Source: Lachnospiraceae bacterium (GTDB lineage: Bacteria > Bacillota > Clostridia > Lachnospirales > Lachnospiraceae). From it: DNA of 64,000 nucleotides. The notes below the pieces were generated by a model, which saw only the letters and a program-made list of their open reading frames with translations, was not told the DNA's origin and did no database searches. Each line of letters starts with the position of its first letter. Position 1 is the first letter of the stretch. The stretch spans positions 1 through 64,000 of the forward strand of contig CAJTDD010000022.1 in assembly GCA_910574885.1 (NCBI GenBank). Reading direction: 5' to 3'. Both the position numbers and the translations under genes were made by a program. This document shows, piece by piece, positions 34,837-42,154 of this stretch.

Positions 34837-35343
34837 ATTAGCGATTTAATGATTAACGGGCAGATCAGAGACAAGGAAGTAAGATTAATTGGAGAAGATG
34901 GAGAGCAGAAGGGAATCATGCCGATTAAGGAGGCAATGAGACTGGCTCAGGAAGCAGAATTAGATCTTGTGAAGATCGCTCCAAAGGCTCAGCCGCCGGT
35001 ATGTAAGATCATCGATTACGGTAAGTACCGATATGAACTTGCAAGAAAAGAAAAAGAGGCGAAGAAGAAGCAGAAGACCGTTGAAGTGAAGGAAGTGCGT
35101 CTTTCACCCAATATTGACACGAATGACCTGAACACCAAGGTCAACAATGCAAAGAAGTTTATCAGTAAGGGTAATAAAGTGAAGATTACCCTGCGTTTCA
35201 GAGGGCGCGAGATGGCGCATGTACAGCAGAGCAAGCACATTCTGGATGATTTTGCAGAGCTGCTCAAGGATATTGCCGTCGTGGAGAAACAGCCGAAACT
35301 GGAAGGCAGAAGCATGAGTATGGTTTTAACTGAAAAACGTTAA
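34837..35343 (+). CDS. infC: Translation initiation factor IF-3, AUU start
   Basis: 168-aa IF-3 if started at the ATT at 34837. IF-3 binds the 30S subunit, prevents premature 50S joining and proofreads the start codon. Features: N-domain [22 protein letters not shown], the linker [22 protein letters not shown] and the C-domain with [20 protein letters not shown] 34837 lies 7 bases after GGGGGTG, while the ATG at 34849 has no RBS at proper distance; infC genes commonly use the rare AUU codon so that IF-3 limits its own synthesis. First gene of infC-rpmI-rplT. Confidence 0.93.
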   Translation: MSDLMINGQIRDKEVRLIGEDGEQKGIMPIKEAMRLAQEAELDLVKIAPKAQPPVCKIIDYGKYRYELARKEKEAKKKQKTVEVKEVRLSPNIDTNDLNTKVNNAKKFISKGNKVKITLRFRGREMAHVQQSKHILDDFAELLKDIAVVEKQPKLEGRSMSMVLTEKR

Positions 35344-35375
35344 AAATATATTTACAAATTAAGGAGGAAATAATC

Positions 35376-35573
35376 ATGCCAAAGATCAAGACAAATAGAG
35401 CAGCTGCAAAGCGCTTCAAGAAGACAGGTACAGGAAAGTTAAAAAGAAATAAAGCGTATAAGAGCCATATCTTAACTAAGAAGTCTGCAAAGAGAAAGAG
35501 AAATCTTAGGAAATCAATCATTACTGATGAAACGAATGTAAAGAACATGAAGAAGGTATTACCGTATCTGTAA
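35376..35573 (+). CDS. rpmI: 50S ribosomal protein L35
   Basis: 65-aa, very basic ribosomal protein of full family length, beginning [33 protein letters not shown] precedes the ATG. It sits between infC and rplT in the conserved order. Confidence 0.97.
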   Translation: MPKIKTNRAAAKRFKKTGTGKLKRNKAYKSHILTKKSAKRKRNLRKSIITDETNVKNMKKVLPYL

Positions 35574-35608
35574 AGAGCGGATCAAAGTATTGAAGGAGGA
35601 AACAAGAC

Positions 35609-35965
35609 ATGGCAAGAATTAAAGGCGGAATGAACGCTAGAAAGAAGCATAACAGAGTTTTAAAATTAGCAAAAGGATACAGGGGAGCACGTTCCAAACA
35701 GTACAGGGTTGCAAAGCAGTCCGTGATGAGGGCGCTTACTTCTTCTTATGCGGGAAGAAAGCAGCGCAAGCGCCAGATGCGTCAGTTATGGATTGCACGT
35801 ATCAATGCGGCTGCAAGGCTGAATGGCTTATCCTACAGCAAGTTCATGTATGGGCTGAAGCTGGCGAATGTTGATATGAACAGGAAGATGCTGGCAGAGC
35901 TGGCAGTGAATGACGCGGCAGGATTTACTGCATTGGCAGAGGCCGCAAAAGCGAAATTGGCTTAA
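35609..35965 (+). CDS. rplT: 50S ribosomal protein L20
   Basis: 118-aa, early-assembly 23S rRNA binding protein of full length, with [23 protein letters not shown] at the N-terminus and the globular C-domain [34 protein letters not shown] precedes the ATG. In Firmicutes L20 also represses its own operon through the infC leader. No clear terminator follows; the Trp T-box promoter begins about 60 bases downstream. Confidence 0.97.
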   Translation: MARIKGGMNARKKHNRVLKLAKGYRGARSKQYRVAKQSVMRALTSSYAGRKQRKRQMRQLWIARINAAARLNGLSYSKFMYGLKLANVDMNRKMLAELAVNDAAGFTALAEAAKAKLA

Positions 35966-36023
35966 TTTGGCGCGAAAGATTTGGGAACGTCAGATAAAAG
36001 TCAAGTAAAAAGATGAAAAATCC

Positions 36024-36052
36024 TTGACATCGGCGGTCTGCCGTGGTAAAGT
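36024..36052 (+). promoter_or_regulatory. Promoter of the T-box/trpB2 unit
   Basis: TTGACA (36024-36029) and TAAAGT (36047-36052) with a 17-base spacer, just upstream of the T-box leader. Confidence 0.7.
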
Positions 36053-36058
36053 TCTATT

Positions 36059-36357
36059 AAACCGTTGAGGAAGAGTGAGTACTGTTAGATATCTGCTTTA
36101 CAGAGAGTTGTGGATGGTGGAACACAGCAAGTCAGGACTGACAGGAATGGACTTCCGAGGGCGAGCTGAAGCGTTCGCTTTGGATGGTAGTAAGCGAGCC
36201 GGAGAGGGTACTCCGTTAACAAAGTACGCGTATGATGGTACGCATGAGAGGGTATAGGAATGATATACCAAGCCGGGTGGCACCGCAGGAGTGAATGATT
36301 ATAATTACTCTTGTCCCAGCAATTGTTTATTGTGTGGGATAAGGGTATTTTTTTATT
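36059..36357 (+). promoter_or_regulatory. Tryptophan-specific T-box riboswitch leader
   Basis: The roughly 300-base leader has the T-box consensus GGGTGGCACCGC at 36275-36286, which pairs with the acceptor end of uncharged tRNA. Stem I has its GNRA/AG-bulge-type distal part (GAGAGTTGTGGATGGTGG, from 36102) and a specifier segment GGAATGGACTTCC with TGG (Trp) at 36148-36150. The terminator stem ACTCTTGTCCC...GGGATAAGGGT (36307-36346) is followed by a T-run to 36357. Uncharged tRNA-Trp is expected to stabilise the antiterminator and allow transcription of trpB2. This fills the 490-base gap between rplT and trpB2. Confidence 0.92.
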
Positions 36358-36456
36358 TCGGCATAAATATGGAGCTGCAAGATAGAGAGATTGTCAGGCT
36401 TAGATAGAAGAAACCTTGTCCCGCTTAACCTCAAAATGTGAAAGGAGAACAAGACA

Positions 36457-37842
36457 ATGAGTACACCAAAAATCCCTTACAAAATCTATCTGGAAGAGAG
36501 CGAGATGCCGAAGCAATGGTATAATGTACGGGCGGATATGAAGAACAAGCCTGCGCCGCTTCTGAATCCCGGGACGTTGAAGCCGATGACAGCAGAGGAA
36601 CTTTCCGGAGTGTTCTGTGAAGAACTGGTAAGGCAGGAGTTAAACAACGATGATCGTTACATCAATATCCCGCAGGAAATCATCGATTTTTATAAGATGT
36701 ACCGTCCCGCGCCTCTTGTCCGGGCATACTGTTTGGAGGAGAAACTAGAGACGCCGGCGAAGATTTATTATAAATTCGAGGGGAATAATACCAGCGGAAG
36801 CCATAAGCTGAACTCTGCGATTGCCCAGGCTTATTATGCGAAGAAACAGGGCTTGAAGGGCGTGACGACAGAGACAGGGGCAGGACAGTGGGGAACGGCG
36901 CTTTCCATGGCGTGTTCTTACCTTGATTTGGACTGCAAGGTATTTATGGTAAAATGTTCGTATGAGCAGAAACCTTTCCGCCGCGAAGTGATGCGTACCT
37001 ACGGGGCGAGCGTTACGCCGTCGCCTTCCATGGAGACAGAGGTGGGAAAGAAGATTCTGGCAGAGCATCCGGGAACGACGGGAAGCCTTGGCTGTGCAAT
37101 TTCAGAGGCGGTAGAGGTGGCAGTCGGAAGCGAAGGATATCGGTATGTGCTTGGAAGCGTGCTGAATCAGGTATTGCTTCATCAGTCGATTATCGGTATG
37201 GAGACGAAGCGTGCATTGGATAAATATGGAATCACACCCGATATTATCATAGGATGTGCAGGCGGCGGCTCGAACCTTGGCGGATTGATTTCCCCATTTA
37301 TGGGAGAAAAATTGAGAGGCGAAAAGGATTACCATTTCATTGCGGTAGAACCGGCATCCTGTCCGAGCCTGACCAGAGGCGTCTATGCCTATGATTTCTG
37401 CGATACGGGCATGGTGTGTCCGTTGGCGAAGATGTATACACTGGGAAGCGGGTTCATTCCTTCTGCGAACCATGCAGGCGGACTGCGCTATCACGGTATG
37501 AGTTCCGTCCTGTCACAGCTCTATGAGGATGGCTATATGGAGGCAAGGTCTGTGGAGCAGACGGCAGTTTTTGAGGCAGCGGAGAAGTTCGCAAGGGTGG
37601 AAGGAATCCTTCCGGCGCCGGAGAGCAGCCATGCGATTAAGGTCGCGATTGATGAGGCAATGAAGTGCAAGGAGTCCGGGGAAGAGAAGACGATCGTGTT
37701 CGGGCTTACCGGTACGGGATATTTTGATATGGTGGCGTATGAGAAGTTCCACAATGGAGAGATGAAAGATTACATTCCTACGGATGAGGAGCTCAAGGCA
37801 GGATTCGATGGAATCCCGAGATTCCCGGGGAATATGGAATAA
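36457..37842 (+). CDS. trpB2: TrpB-like PLP enzyme, TrpB2-type tryptophan synthase beta chain
   Basis: 461-aa fold-type II PLP enzyme of the TrpB2 branch (longer than the ~400-aa TrpB1, with an extended N-terminal region). PLP lysine is in SGSHKLNSA (Lys117); the TETGAGQWGTALSMA substrate-loop region follows near 139, the phosphate-binding GCAGGGSNLGG near 270 and GLTGTGYFD near the C-terminus. It makes tryptophan from serine and indole. No trpA or other trp genes are adjacent, which fits TrpB2 proteins that work without TrpA and salvage free indole. The upstream Trp T-box supports a tryptophan-supply role. RBS AAAGGAG. Confidence 0.93.
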   Translation: MSTPKIPYKIYLEESEMPKQWYNVRADMKNKPAPLLNPGTLKPMTAEELSGVFCEELVRQELNNDDRYINIPQEIIDFYKMYRPAPLVRAYCLEEKLETPAKIYYKFEGNNTSGSHKLNSAIAQAYYAKKQGLKGVTTETGAGQWGTALSMACSYLDLDCKVFMVKCSYEQKPFRREVMRTYGASVTPSPSMETEVGKKILAEHPGTTGSLGCAISEAVEVAVGSEGYRYVLGSVLNQVLLHQSIIGMETKRALDKYGITPDIIIGCAGGGSNLGGLISPFMGEKLRGEKDYHFIAVEPASCPSLTRGVYAYDFCDTGMVCPLAKMYTLGSGFIPSANHAGGLRYHGMSSVLSQLYEDGYMEARSVEQTAVFEAAEKFARVEGILPAPESSHAIKVAIDEAMKCKESGEEKTIVFGLTGTGYFDMVAYEKFHNGEMKDYIPTDEELKAGFDGIPRFPGNME

Positions 37843-37856
37843 GGAGTTTGGCCGGT

Positions 37857-38366
37857 ATGAAGGTTTTAGTTGTAGTAGATATGCAGAATGATTTTATCGG
37901 CGGGGCGTTAGGGACGAAAGAGGCAGTGGCCATTGTGCCTAAGGTTGTGGAAAAAATCCGGAATTTTGAGGGAAGGGTGTTGTTTACCCGGGACACCCAC
38001 AAAGAGGATTATCTGGATACACAGGAGGGAAAGAAGCTTCCGGTGGCGCACTGCATCAAAGGGACGGAAGGCTGGGAACTGCATCCTGAGATAGAGGCGC
38101 TCCGTAAAGAAGATGCGTTAGATAAGCCGACGTTTGGGAGTACGCAGCTTGGATGTATATTAAAGGAAATGGGCGGTCTTGAATCCGTCACATTCGTAGG
38201 ACTGTGTACGGATATCTGCGTCATCTCAAATGCGATGATTGCAAAAGCATTCATACCGGAAGTGCCGGTCATTGTGGATGCTTCGTGCTGTGCGGGGGTA
38301 ACGCCCCAAAGCCATAAGAATGCGTTGGAAGCGATGAAGATGTGCCAGATTATATGTGAAGAATAA
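37857..38366 (+). CDS. Isochorismatase/nicotinamidase-family cysteine hydrolase
   Basis: 169-aa hydrolase with the family catalytic triad pattern: Asp8 in VVDMQNDF, a Lys near residue 86-92 in KPTFGS region, and the nucleophile Cys near 121-125 in FVGLCTDICVISNAM. Related enzymes deamidate nicotinamide or hydrolyse isochorismate; the chemistry here is likely amide hydrolysis but the substrate is not set. It begins 14 bases after trpB2, so it falls under the same Trp T-box, which is unexplained and may hint at a linked metabolite. AAGGAG lies 10 bases before ATG 37857. Confidence 0.86.
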   Translation: MKVLVVVDMQNDFIGGALGTKEAVAIVPKVVEKIRNFEGRVLFTRDTHKEDYLDTQEGKKLPVAHCIKGTEGWELHPEIEALRKEDALDKPTFGSTQLGCILKEMGGLESVTFVGLCTDICVISNAMIAKAFIPEVPVIVDASCCAGVTPQSHKNALEAMKMCQIICEE

Positions 38367-38369
38367 TGG

Positions 38370-38439
38370 AAAGATTTCCGTAACGGTGGGCAGAAATGAT
38401 GCAAATGACCAAATATTCTGCCCCGGACGGAAATCTTTT
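38370..38439. terminator. Large bidirectional terminator
   Basis: AAAGATTTCCGT (38370-38381) pairs with ACGGAAATCTTT (38427-38438), and inside it GGGCAGAA pairs with TTCTGCCC. It lies between the isochorismatase gene and convergent luxS. Confidence 0.85.
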
Positions 38440-38464
38440 GTATGCGGCAAACCGTACCCTTGTA

Positions 38465-38944
38465 TTAGGCGGGGTAGTTCAGTTGCTTATCCGTGATGTC
38501 CGTGAGAACTTCTTTCAAGTATTTCCTTGCAAGATATCTTGCCATAGGAAGATTCATGTCCAGATAGTTCCCGCAGTCTTTCGCACATGCGCCGGGAACG
38601 TCTCCCTCGAATCCGGCAATGAAGGTAAACATCTCCGTCATCAGCGGCACGATATCTTTGGATGTATATGCTCCGGCAAGCAGCAGATAGAAGCCTGTCC
38701 GGCATCCCATGGGTCCGAAATAGATGATTTTGTCTGCGTAATCGGAATGATTGCGCAGGAAGGTGGCCGCCAGATGTTCGATAGTGTGCATCTCTGCGGT
38801 ATTCATGACGGGCTCGTCATTAGGGCTTGTCATACGGATGTCAAATGTGGTAATGGGATGACCCTCTACCTGATCGATGCGGGAAACATAGAGTCCCGGA
38901 ACCAGACGGAGATGGTCTATGGTAAAGCTTGCGATTTTTTCCAT
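38465..38944 (-). CDS. luxS: S-ribosylhomocysteine lyase LuxS
   Basis: 159-aa metalloenzyme of the activated methyl cycle that splits S-ribosylhomocysteine into homocysteine and DPD, the precursor of AI-2. The metal site HTIEH (His53, His57) and the third ligand Cys near 124 (GACAKDCGNYLDMNL) are intact, as is the catalytic Cys near 81 (FGPMGCRTGF). Start 38944 is chosen since AAAGGAG is too close to the alternative ATG at 38953. Monocistronic; no pfs gene nearby. Confidence 0.95.
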   Translation of the reverse strand: MEKIASFTIDHLRLVPGLYVSRIDQVEGHPITTFDIRMTSPNDEPVMNTAEMHTIEHLAATFLRNHSDYADKIIYFGPMGCRTGFYLLLAGAYTSKDIVPLMTEMFTFIAGFEGDVPGACAKDCGNYLDMNLPMARYLARKYLKEVLTDITDKQLNYPA

Positions 38945-39074
38945 GATAGTCATATCTCCTTTTTCAATTTTATGCGAAGTTATTATAGCACTTTTATTGA
39001 TATTTTTCTACGTAAATATCAATAAATCATGAAATTCGATGCCGATACTATTTTGTGGAGAATATGTAGGATAA

Positions 39075-39389
39075 TTAATTTGATAAAATTCTTTTCCAGT
39101 TACGTTCACTGCGTAAAATGCGAAGTATATGAATTTCGTTTTGGGATTCATTGATAGTATAGAATATAATGGAAGGTGGAAAAGGTTTTTTATGGATGGC
39201 ATAGCCTTTATATAAAATCTGTGTATTATAGAATATGCCACCCATATAGCCTAGCTGTGAGAGTTCTTTCTGAAGACGGTTCTGAAACCGGTCTGCACAT
39301 GCAGTCCCGAATCGGATTTCAATATATTCGGCAATATCCGTTATATCTTGAATTGCCTCATGGGTCAGAATAATATTATAGTCTGGCAT
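39075..39389 (-). CDS. RelE/ParE-type toxin
   Basis: 104-aa toxin of the RelE/ParE fold: MPDYNIILTHEAIQDITDIAEYIEIRFG at the N-terminus, a central hydrophobic beta pattern (IHKKPFPPSIIFYTINESQNEIHILRILRSERNW) and the C-terminal basic residues expected of the ParE/RelE family. Targets in this superfamily are either ribosome-bound mRNA (RelE) or DNA gyrase (ParE); the sequence does not decide. It overlaps the upstream antitoxin gene by 14 bases, the usual sign of a translationally coupled pair. The region is AT-rich compared with neighbours, consistent with gain by transfer. Confidence 0.85.
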   Translation of the reverse strand: MPDYNIILTHEAIQDITDIAEYIEIRFGTACADRFQNRLQKELSQLGYMGGIFYNTQILYKGYAIHKKPFPPSIIFYTINESQNEIHILRILRSERNWKRILSN

Positions 39390-39549
39390 TCCTTCTGCAT
39401 TCTCTTAACTCGGAGATTTTTTGAAATGCATCTGCCAAAGGCAGCTCCTTTCCGGCTTCCATGTCGCAAATCCCACTATCAAGCATCTGGAAAAGATAGG
39501 TATCTTTGAATAGATTGTTATCTGTCGTATTAGGTGATGTTAATTTCAT
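39376..39549 (-). CDS. Antitoxin partner of the RelE/ParE-type toxin
   Basis: 57-aa protein MKLTSPNTTDNNLFKDTYLFQML..., with a C-terminal helical stretch (ELPLADAFQKISELRECRRNARL). It is too short to carry an obvious DNA-binding domain. Called an antitoxin by position: it directly precedes and overlaps the toxin gene. ATG 39549 has GGAGTG upstream on the minus strand. Confidence 0.7.
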   Translation of the reverse strand: MKLTSPNTTDNNLFKDTYLFQMLDSGICDMEAGKELPLADAFQKISELRECRRNARL

Positions 39550-39782
39550 AAAAATCACTCCAATCATAGTCTGAACTTGAGAATTTGTTTCGATAGAGAG
39601 AGACTAACATAGATTTGTTCCGATTGCAATGCTTTTAACAGAAGTTCGTAAATTTTGGTAGTTTTTACCTGTATTTTTGTATATGGCATATTTTCGGGCA
39701 AATGCTATGGAAAATCTTTGGATATGTGGTATACTTACAGAGTATGCATAGAAATCATTTCTTAAAAAATAGGAGTCAAAAG

Positions 39783-40418
39783 ATGAAGTTATATATTGTG
39801 AGACATGGAGAGACTGCGTGGAATAAGGCGCGTAAGATTCAGGGGCAGGCGGATATCCCGCTGAATGAATTTGGCAGGATGTTGGCTAGAAAGACGGGGG
39901 CAGGATTAGCGGACGTTCATTTTGACCTGTGTTATAGTAGCCCCATGTCCCGGGCAAAGGAGACGGCGCGGCTGATCCTGGCAGGAAGTACGACGCAGAT
40001 CATAGAGGATGCACGGATTGTAGAGATAGCGTTCGGGGAATATGAAGGGAGATGCTGTTCCAAAAGCGGATGGAATCTTCCGGAGGAGTTCCGCTTTTTT
40101 TTCGATGAGCCGGATCGGTATCGGGCTCCGGAAGGCGGAGAGGATTTTGCTCAGGTGAAGAAGCGGACAGGAGATTTTTTGCAGGAAATTTATGAGAAGA
40201 AGGAATACCAAAAGTATAATATCTTGATTGCCACCCATGGGGCGGCGCTGGCAGGGCTTCTGAATAACATAAGGGGGAAATCTCTGGCGGAATACTGGGG
40301 AGAGGGAGTACATAAGAACTGTGCCGTGACAGAAGTAGAGGTGACGGATGGCAAGCCTAAGATTATTTCTGAAAACGTAGTGTATTATGACGACGAAGTG
40401 GAGCCATGGGACGAGTAG
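39783..40418 (+). CDS. Histidine phosphatase family protein
   Basis: 211-aa phosphoglycerate mutase-like phosphatase. The catalytic motif is VRHGETAWN (nucleophile His near residue 8), with SSPMSRAKETARLI near 56, the acid Glu in EIAFGEYEGR near 85 and the second His in ATHGAALAGLL near 155. It probably dephosphorylates a small phosphorylated metabolite (for example alpha-ribazole phosphate or phosphoglycerate); the substrate is unknown. ATG 39783 follows AGGAG. trpS begins 39 bases after it on the same strand. Confidence 0.88.
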   Translation: MKLYIVRHGETAWNKARKIQGQADIPLNEFGRMLARKTGAGLADVHFDLCYSSPMSRAKETARLILAGSTTQIIEDARIVEIAFGEYEGRCCSKSGWNLPEEFRFFFDEPDRYRAPEGGEDFAQVKKRTGDFLQEIYEKKEYQKYNILIATHGAALAGLLNNIRGKSLAEYWGEGVHKNCAVTEVEVTDGKPKIISENVVYYDDEVEPWDE

Positions 40419-40457
40419 GCTTCGCACACTAGGGTTAAAAATTGGAGGATAAGAAAG

Positions 40458-41462
40458 ATGATTAATGATAAGAAAGTATTATTCAGCGGGATGCAGGCAA
40501 CGGGGAATCTGACCCTTGGCAATTACCTTGGGGCGCTCAAGAACTGGGTGACGCTGAGCGATGAGTATGAATGTTTCTACAGCGTAGTGGATATGCATTC
40601 TATCACGGTAAGGCAGGAGCCGGCGACGCTTAGGAAGAGGGCGAGGGCGCTTCTGACCCTTTACATTGCGGCGGGGCTTGACCCGGAGAAGAACTGCATC
40701 TATTATCAGTCCCATGTGTCCGGACATGCGGAGCTTTCATGGATTCTGAACTGCTTCACTTACATGGGTGAGCTGAACCGTATGACTCAGTTCAAGGATA
40801 AGTCAGCCAAGCATGCGGATAACATTAATGCGGGGTTATTTACCTATCCGGTGCTGATGGCGGCTGATATCCTGCTCTACCAGGCGGACGTGGTTCCGGT
40901 GGGCGTAGACCAGATGCAGCATTTGGAGATTACCAGGGACATTGCGGAACGGTTTAACAACATTTATGGAGATGTATTTACTATACCGGAGGCGTATATC
41001 GGCAAGGTCGGCGCAAAAATCATGAGTTTGCAGGACCCGTCGAAGAAGATGTCGAAGTCCGATGAGAATCCCAACGCCAGCATTTACCTGATGGACGATG
41101 TGGATACCATTATACGCAAATGCAAACGTGCCGTAACGGATTCGGAGGCGCAGATTTTGTACCGTGACGAGCAGCCGGGAGTCAAGAACTTGATTGATAT
41201 TTACAGCGCATGCACCGGAAAGAAGCCGGAAGAAGTGGTCGCTGAATTCGACGGAAAGGGATACGGTGACTTTAAATTGGCTGTAGGGGAAGCGGTGGTA
41301 TCTGTATTGAAGCCTTTGCAGGAAGAGGTGGCAAGGCTTGAGAAGGATAAGGCTTATATTGATGGAGCCATTAAAAATAATGCGGAGAAAGCGCAGTATT
41401 TTGCCAATAAGACGCTGCGGAAGGTGCAGAAAAAGATTGGGTTCCCAGAGAGGATACGATAG
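40458..41462 (+). CDS. trpS: Tryptophanyl-tRNA synthetase
   Basis: 334-aa class I synthetase that charges tRNA-Trp. The HIGH-equivalent is TGNLTLGNYLGAL (residues 15-27), the tryptophan pocket motif is VVPVGVDQMQHLEITRDIAERFN near 150, and the KMSKS loop is KKMSKSDENP near 202. RBS TGGAGG. Unlike many Firmicute trpS genes it has no T-box of its own: only about 39 bases separate it from the phosphatase gene. Confidence 0.95.
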   Translation: MINDKKVLFSGMQATGNLTLGNYLGALKNWVTLSDEYECFYSVVDMHSITVRQEPATLRKRARALLTLYIAAGLDPEKNCIYYQSHVSGHAELSWILNCFTYMGELNRMTQFKDKSAKHADNINAGLFTYPVLMAADILLYQADVVPVGVDQMQHLEITRDIAERFNNIYGDVFTIPEAYIGKVGAKIMSLQDPSKKMSKSDENPNASIYLMDDVDTIIRKCKRAVTDSEAQILYRDEQPGVKNLIDIYSACTGKKPEEVVAEFDGKGYGDFKLAVGEAVVSVLKPLQEEVARLEKDKAYIDGAIKNNAEKAQYFANKTLRKVQKKIGFPERIR

Positions 41463-41548
41463 CCGGCTATGGACAGACAGGCCGAAGGCCAATGTGGGAA
41501 TACGGTTTGGCCAAATATTGGAACACGTGTCAGGAGAGAGGATAGCAT

Positions 41549-42064
41549 ATGGGAATACACACGGCAGGAGAGCAGAAATATTATGGTTTTATAGAGGAAC
41601 GGGTGAAACAGCTCAGGACAGGAATGATTGTATGGGGAAGCCTTCTGGCGGTGGCGTTTATCGGGATGTTCTCGGATGCAAGGCTTGCCGTCATTTTGGC
41701 TGTTATCGGGGTTGCCCTTGCCATACGGAATGTGAGGTCGCTGCAGGCATTGAAGGGAAAATTAGATGTTGTGGGGGATAAAGAAGAATTTTTCCGGCAG
41801 TTGACGGATACGGATTTGATTGAGCAAAAAGACGCACGTTTGATGGTTGCGAAGGATTATCTGCTGGTCATGAAAAAAGATGTGTTTATCTATCCGTTTT
41901 CCGATATGGAGAAAGTGGAAACTAAAGTTCGGGGAAAATCCGGGAAGACACTGTTCTTTACAGACAGACAAGGGACGCAACATGAGATTCTTTCCTGTGG
42001 GAAGGGAGATAAGGAGAAAGAGGAGTTTGAGCGTGCCTGCCGCATCCTGAACGAGAGAGTATAG
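41549..42064 (+). CDS. Hypothetical membrane protein
   Basis: 171-aa protein with two closely spaced hydrophobic segments (about residues 25-41 and 45-60, GMIVWGSLLAVAFIGMF and AVILAVIGVALAI) followed by a ~110-residue cytoplasmic or external domain rich in beta-strand patterns (DARLMVAKDYLLVMKKDVFIYPFSDMEKVETK...KTLFFTDRQGTQHEILSCG). The tail is reminiscent of PH-like folds seen in YcxB-type proteins, but this is weak. It lies 86 bases after trpS and ends at a terminator. RBS GAGAGGAT. Confidence 0.7.
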   Translation: MGIHTAGEQKYYGFIEERVKQLRTGMIVWGSLLAVAFIGMFSDARLAVILAVIGVALAIRNVRSLQALKGKLDVVGDKEEFFRQLTDTDLIEQKDARLMVAKDYLLVMKKDVFIYPFSDMEKVETKVRGKSGKTLFFTDRQGTQHEILSCGKGDKEKEEFERACRILNERV

Positions 42065-42084
42065 CATTCACTTCAAGTCAAAGA

Positions 42085-42137
42085 GAGGGGCTGTTGCAAA
42101 ATAAACAGATTACACTTGCCGCAGCCCTTCTATTTTT
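42085..42137. terminator. Bidirectional terminator
   Basis: AGGGGCTGTTGCAA pairs with TTGCCGCAGCCCTT with small mismatches, followed by TATTTTTGTTTT. It separates convergent genes. Confidence 0.7.
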
Positions 42138-42154
42138 GTTTTCAAACAATCATT

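Noticed and set aside
36075-36257. Open frames of about 60 codons in the T-box leader
   Set aside because: The region is a structured RNA leader; the frames overlap stem I and the specifier loop and have no RBS.
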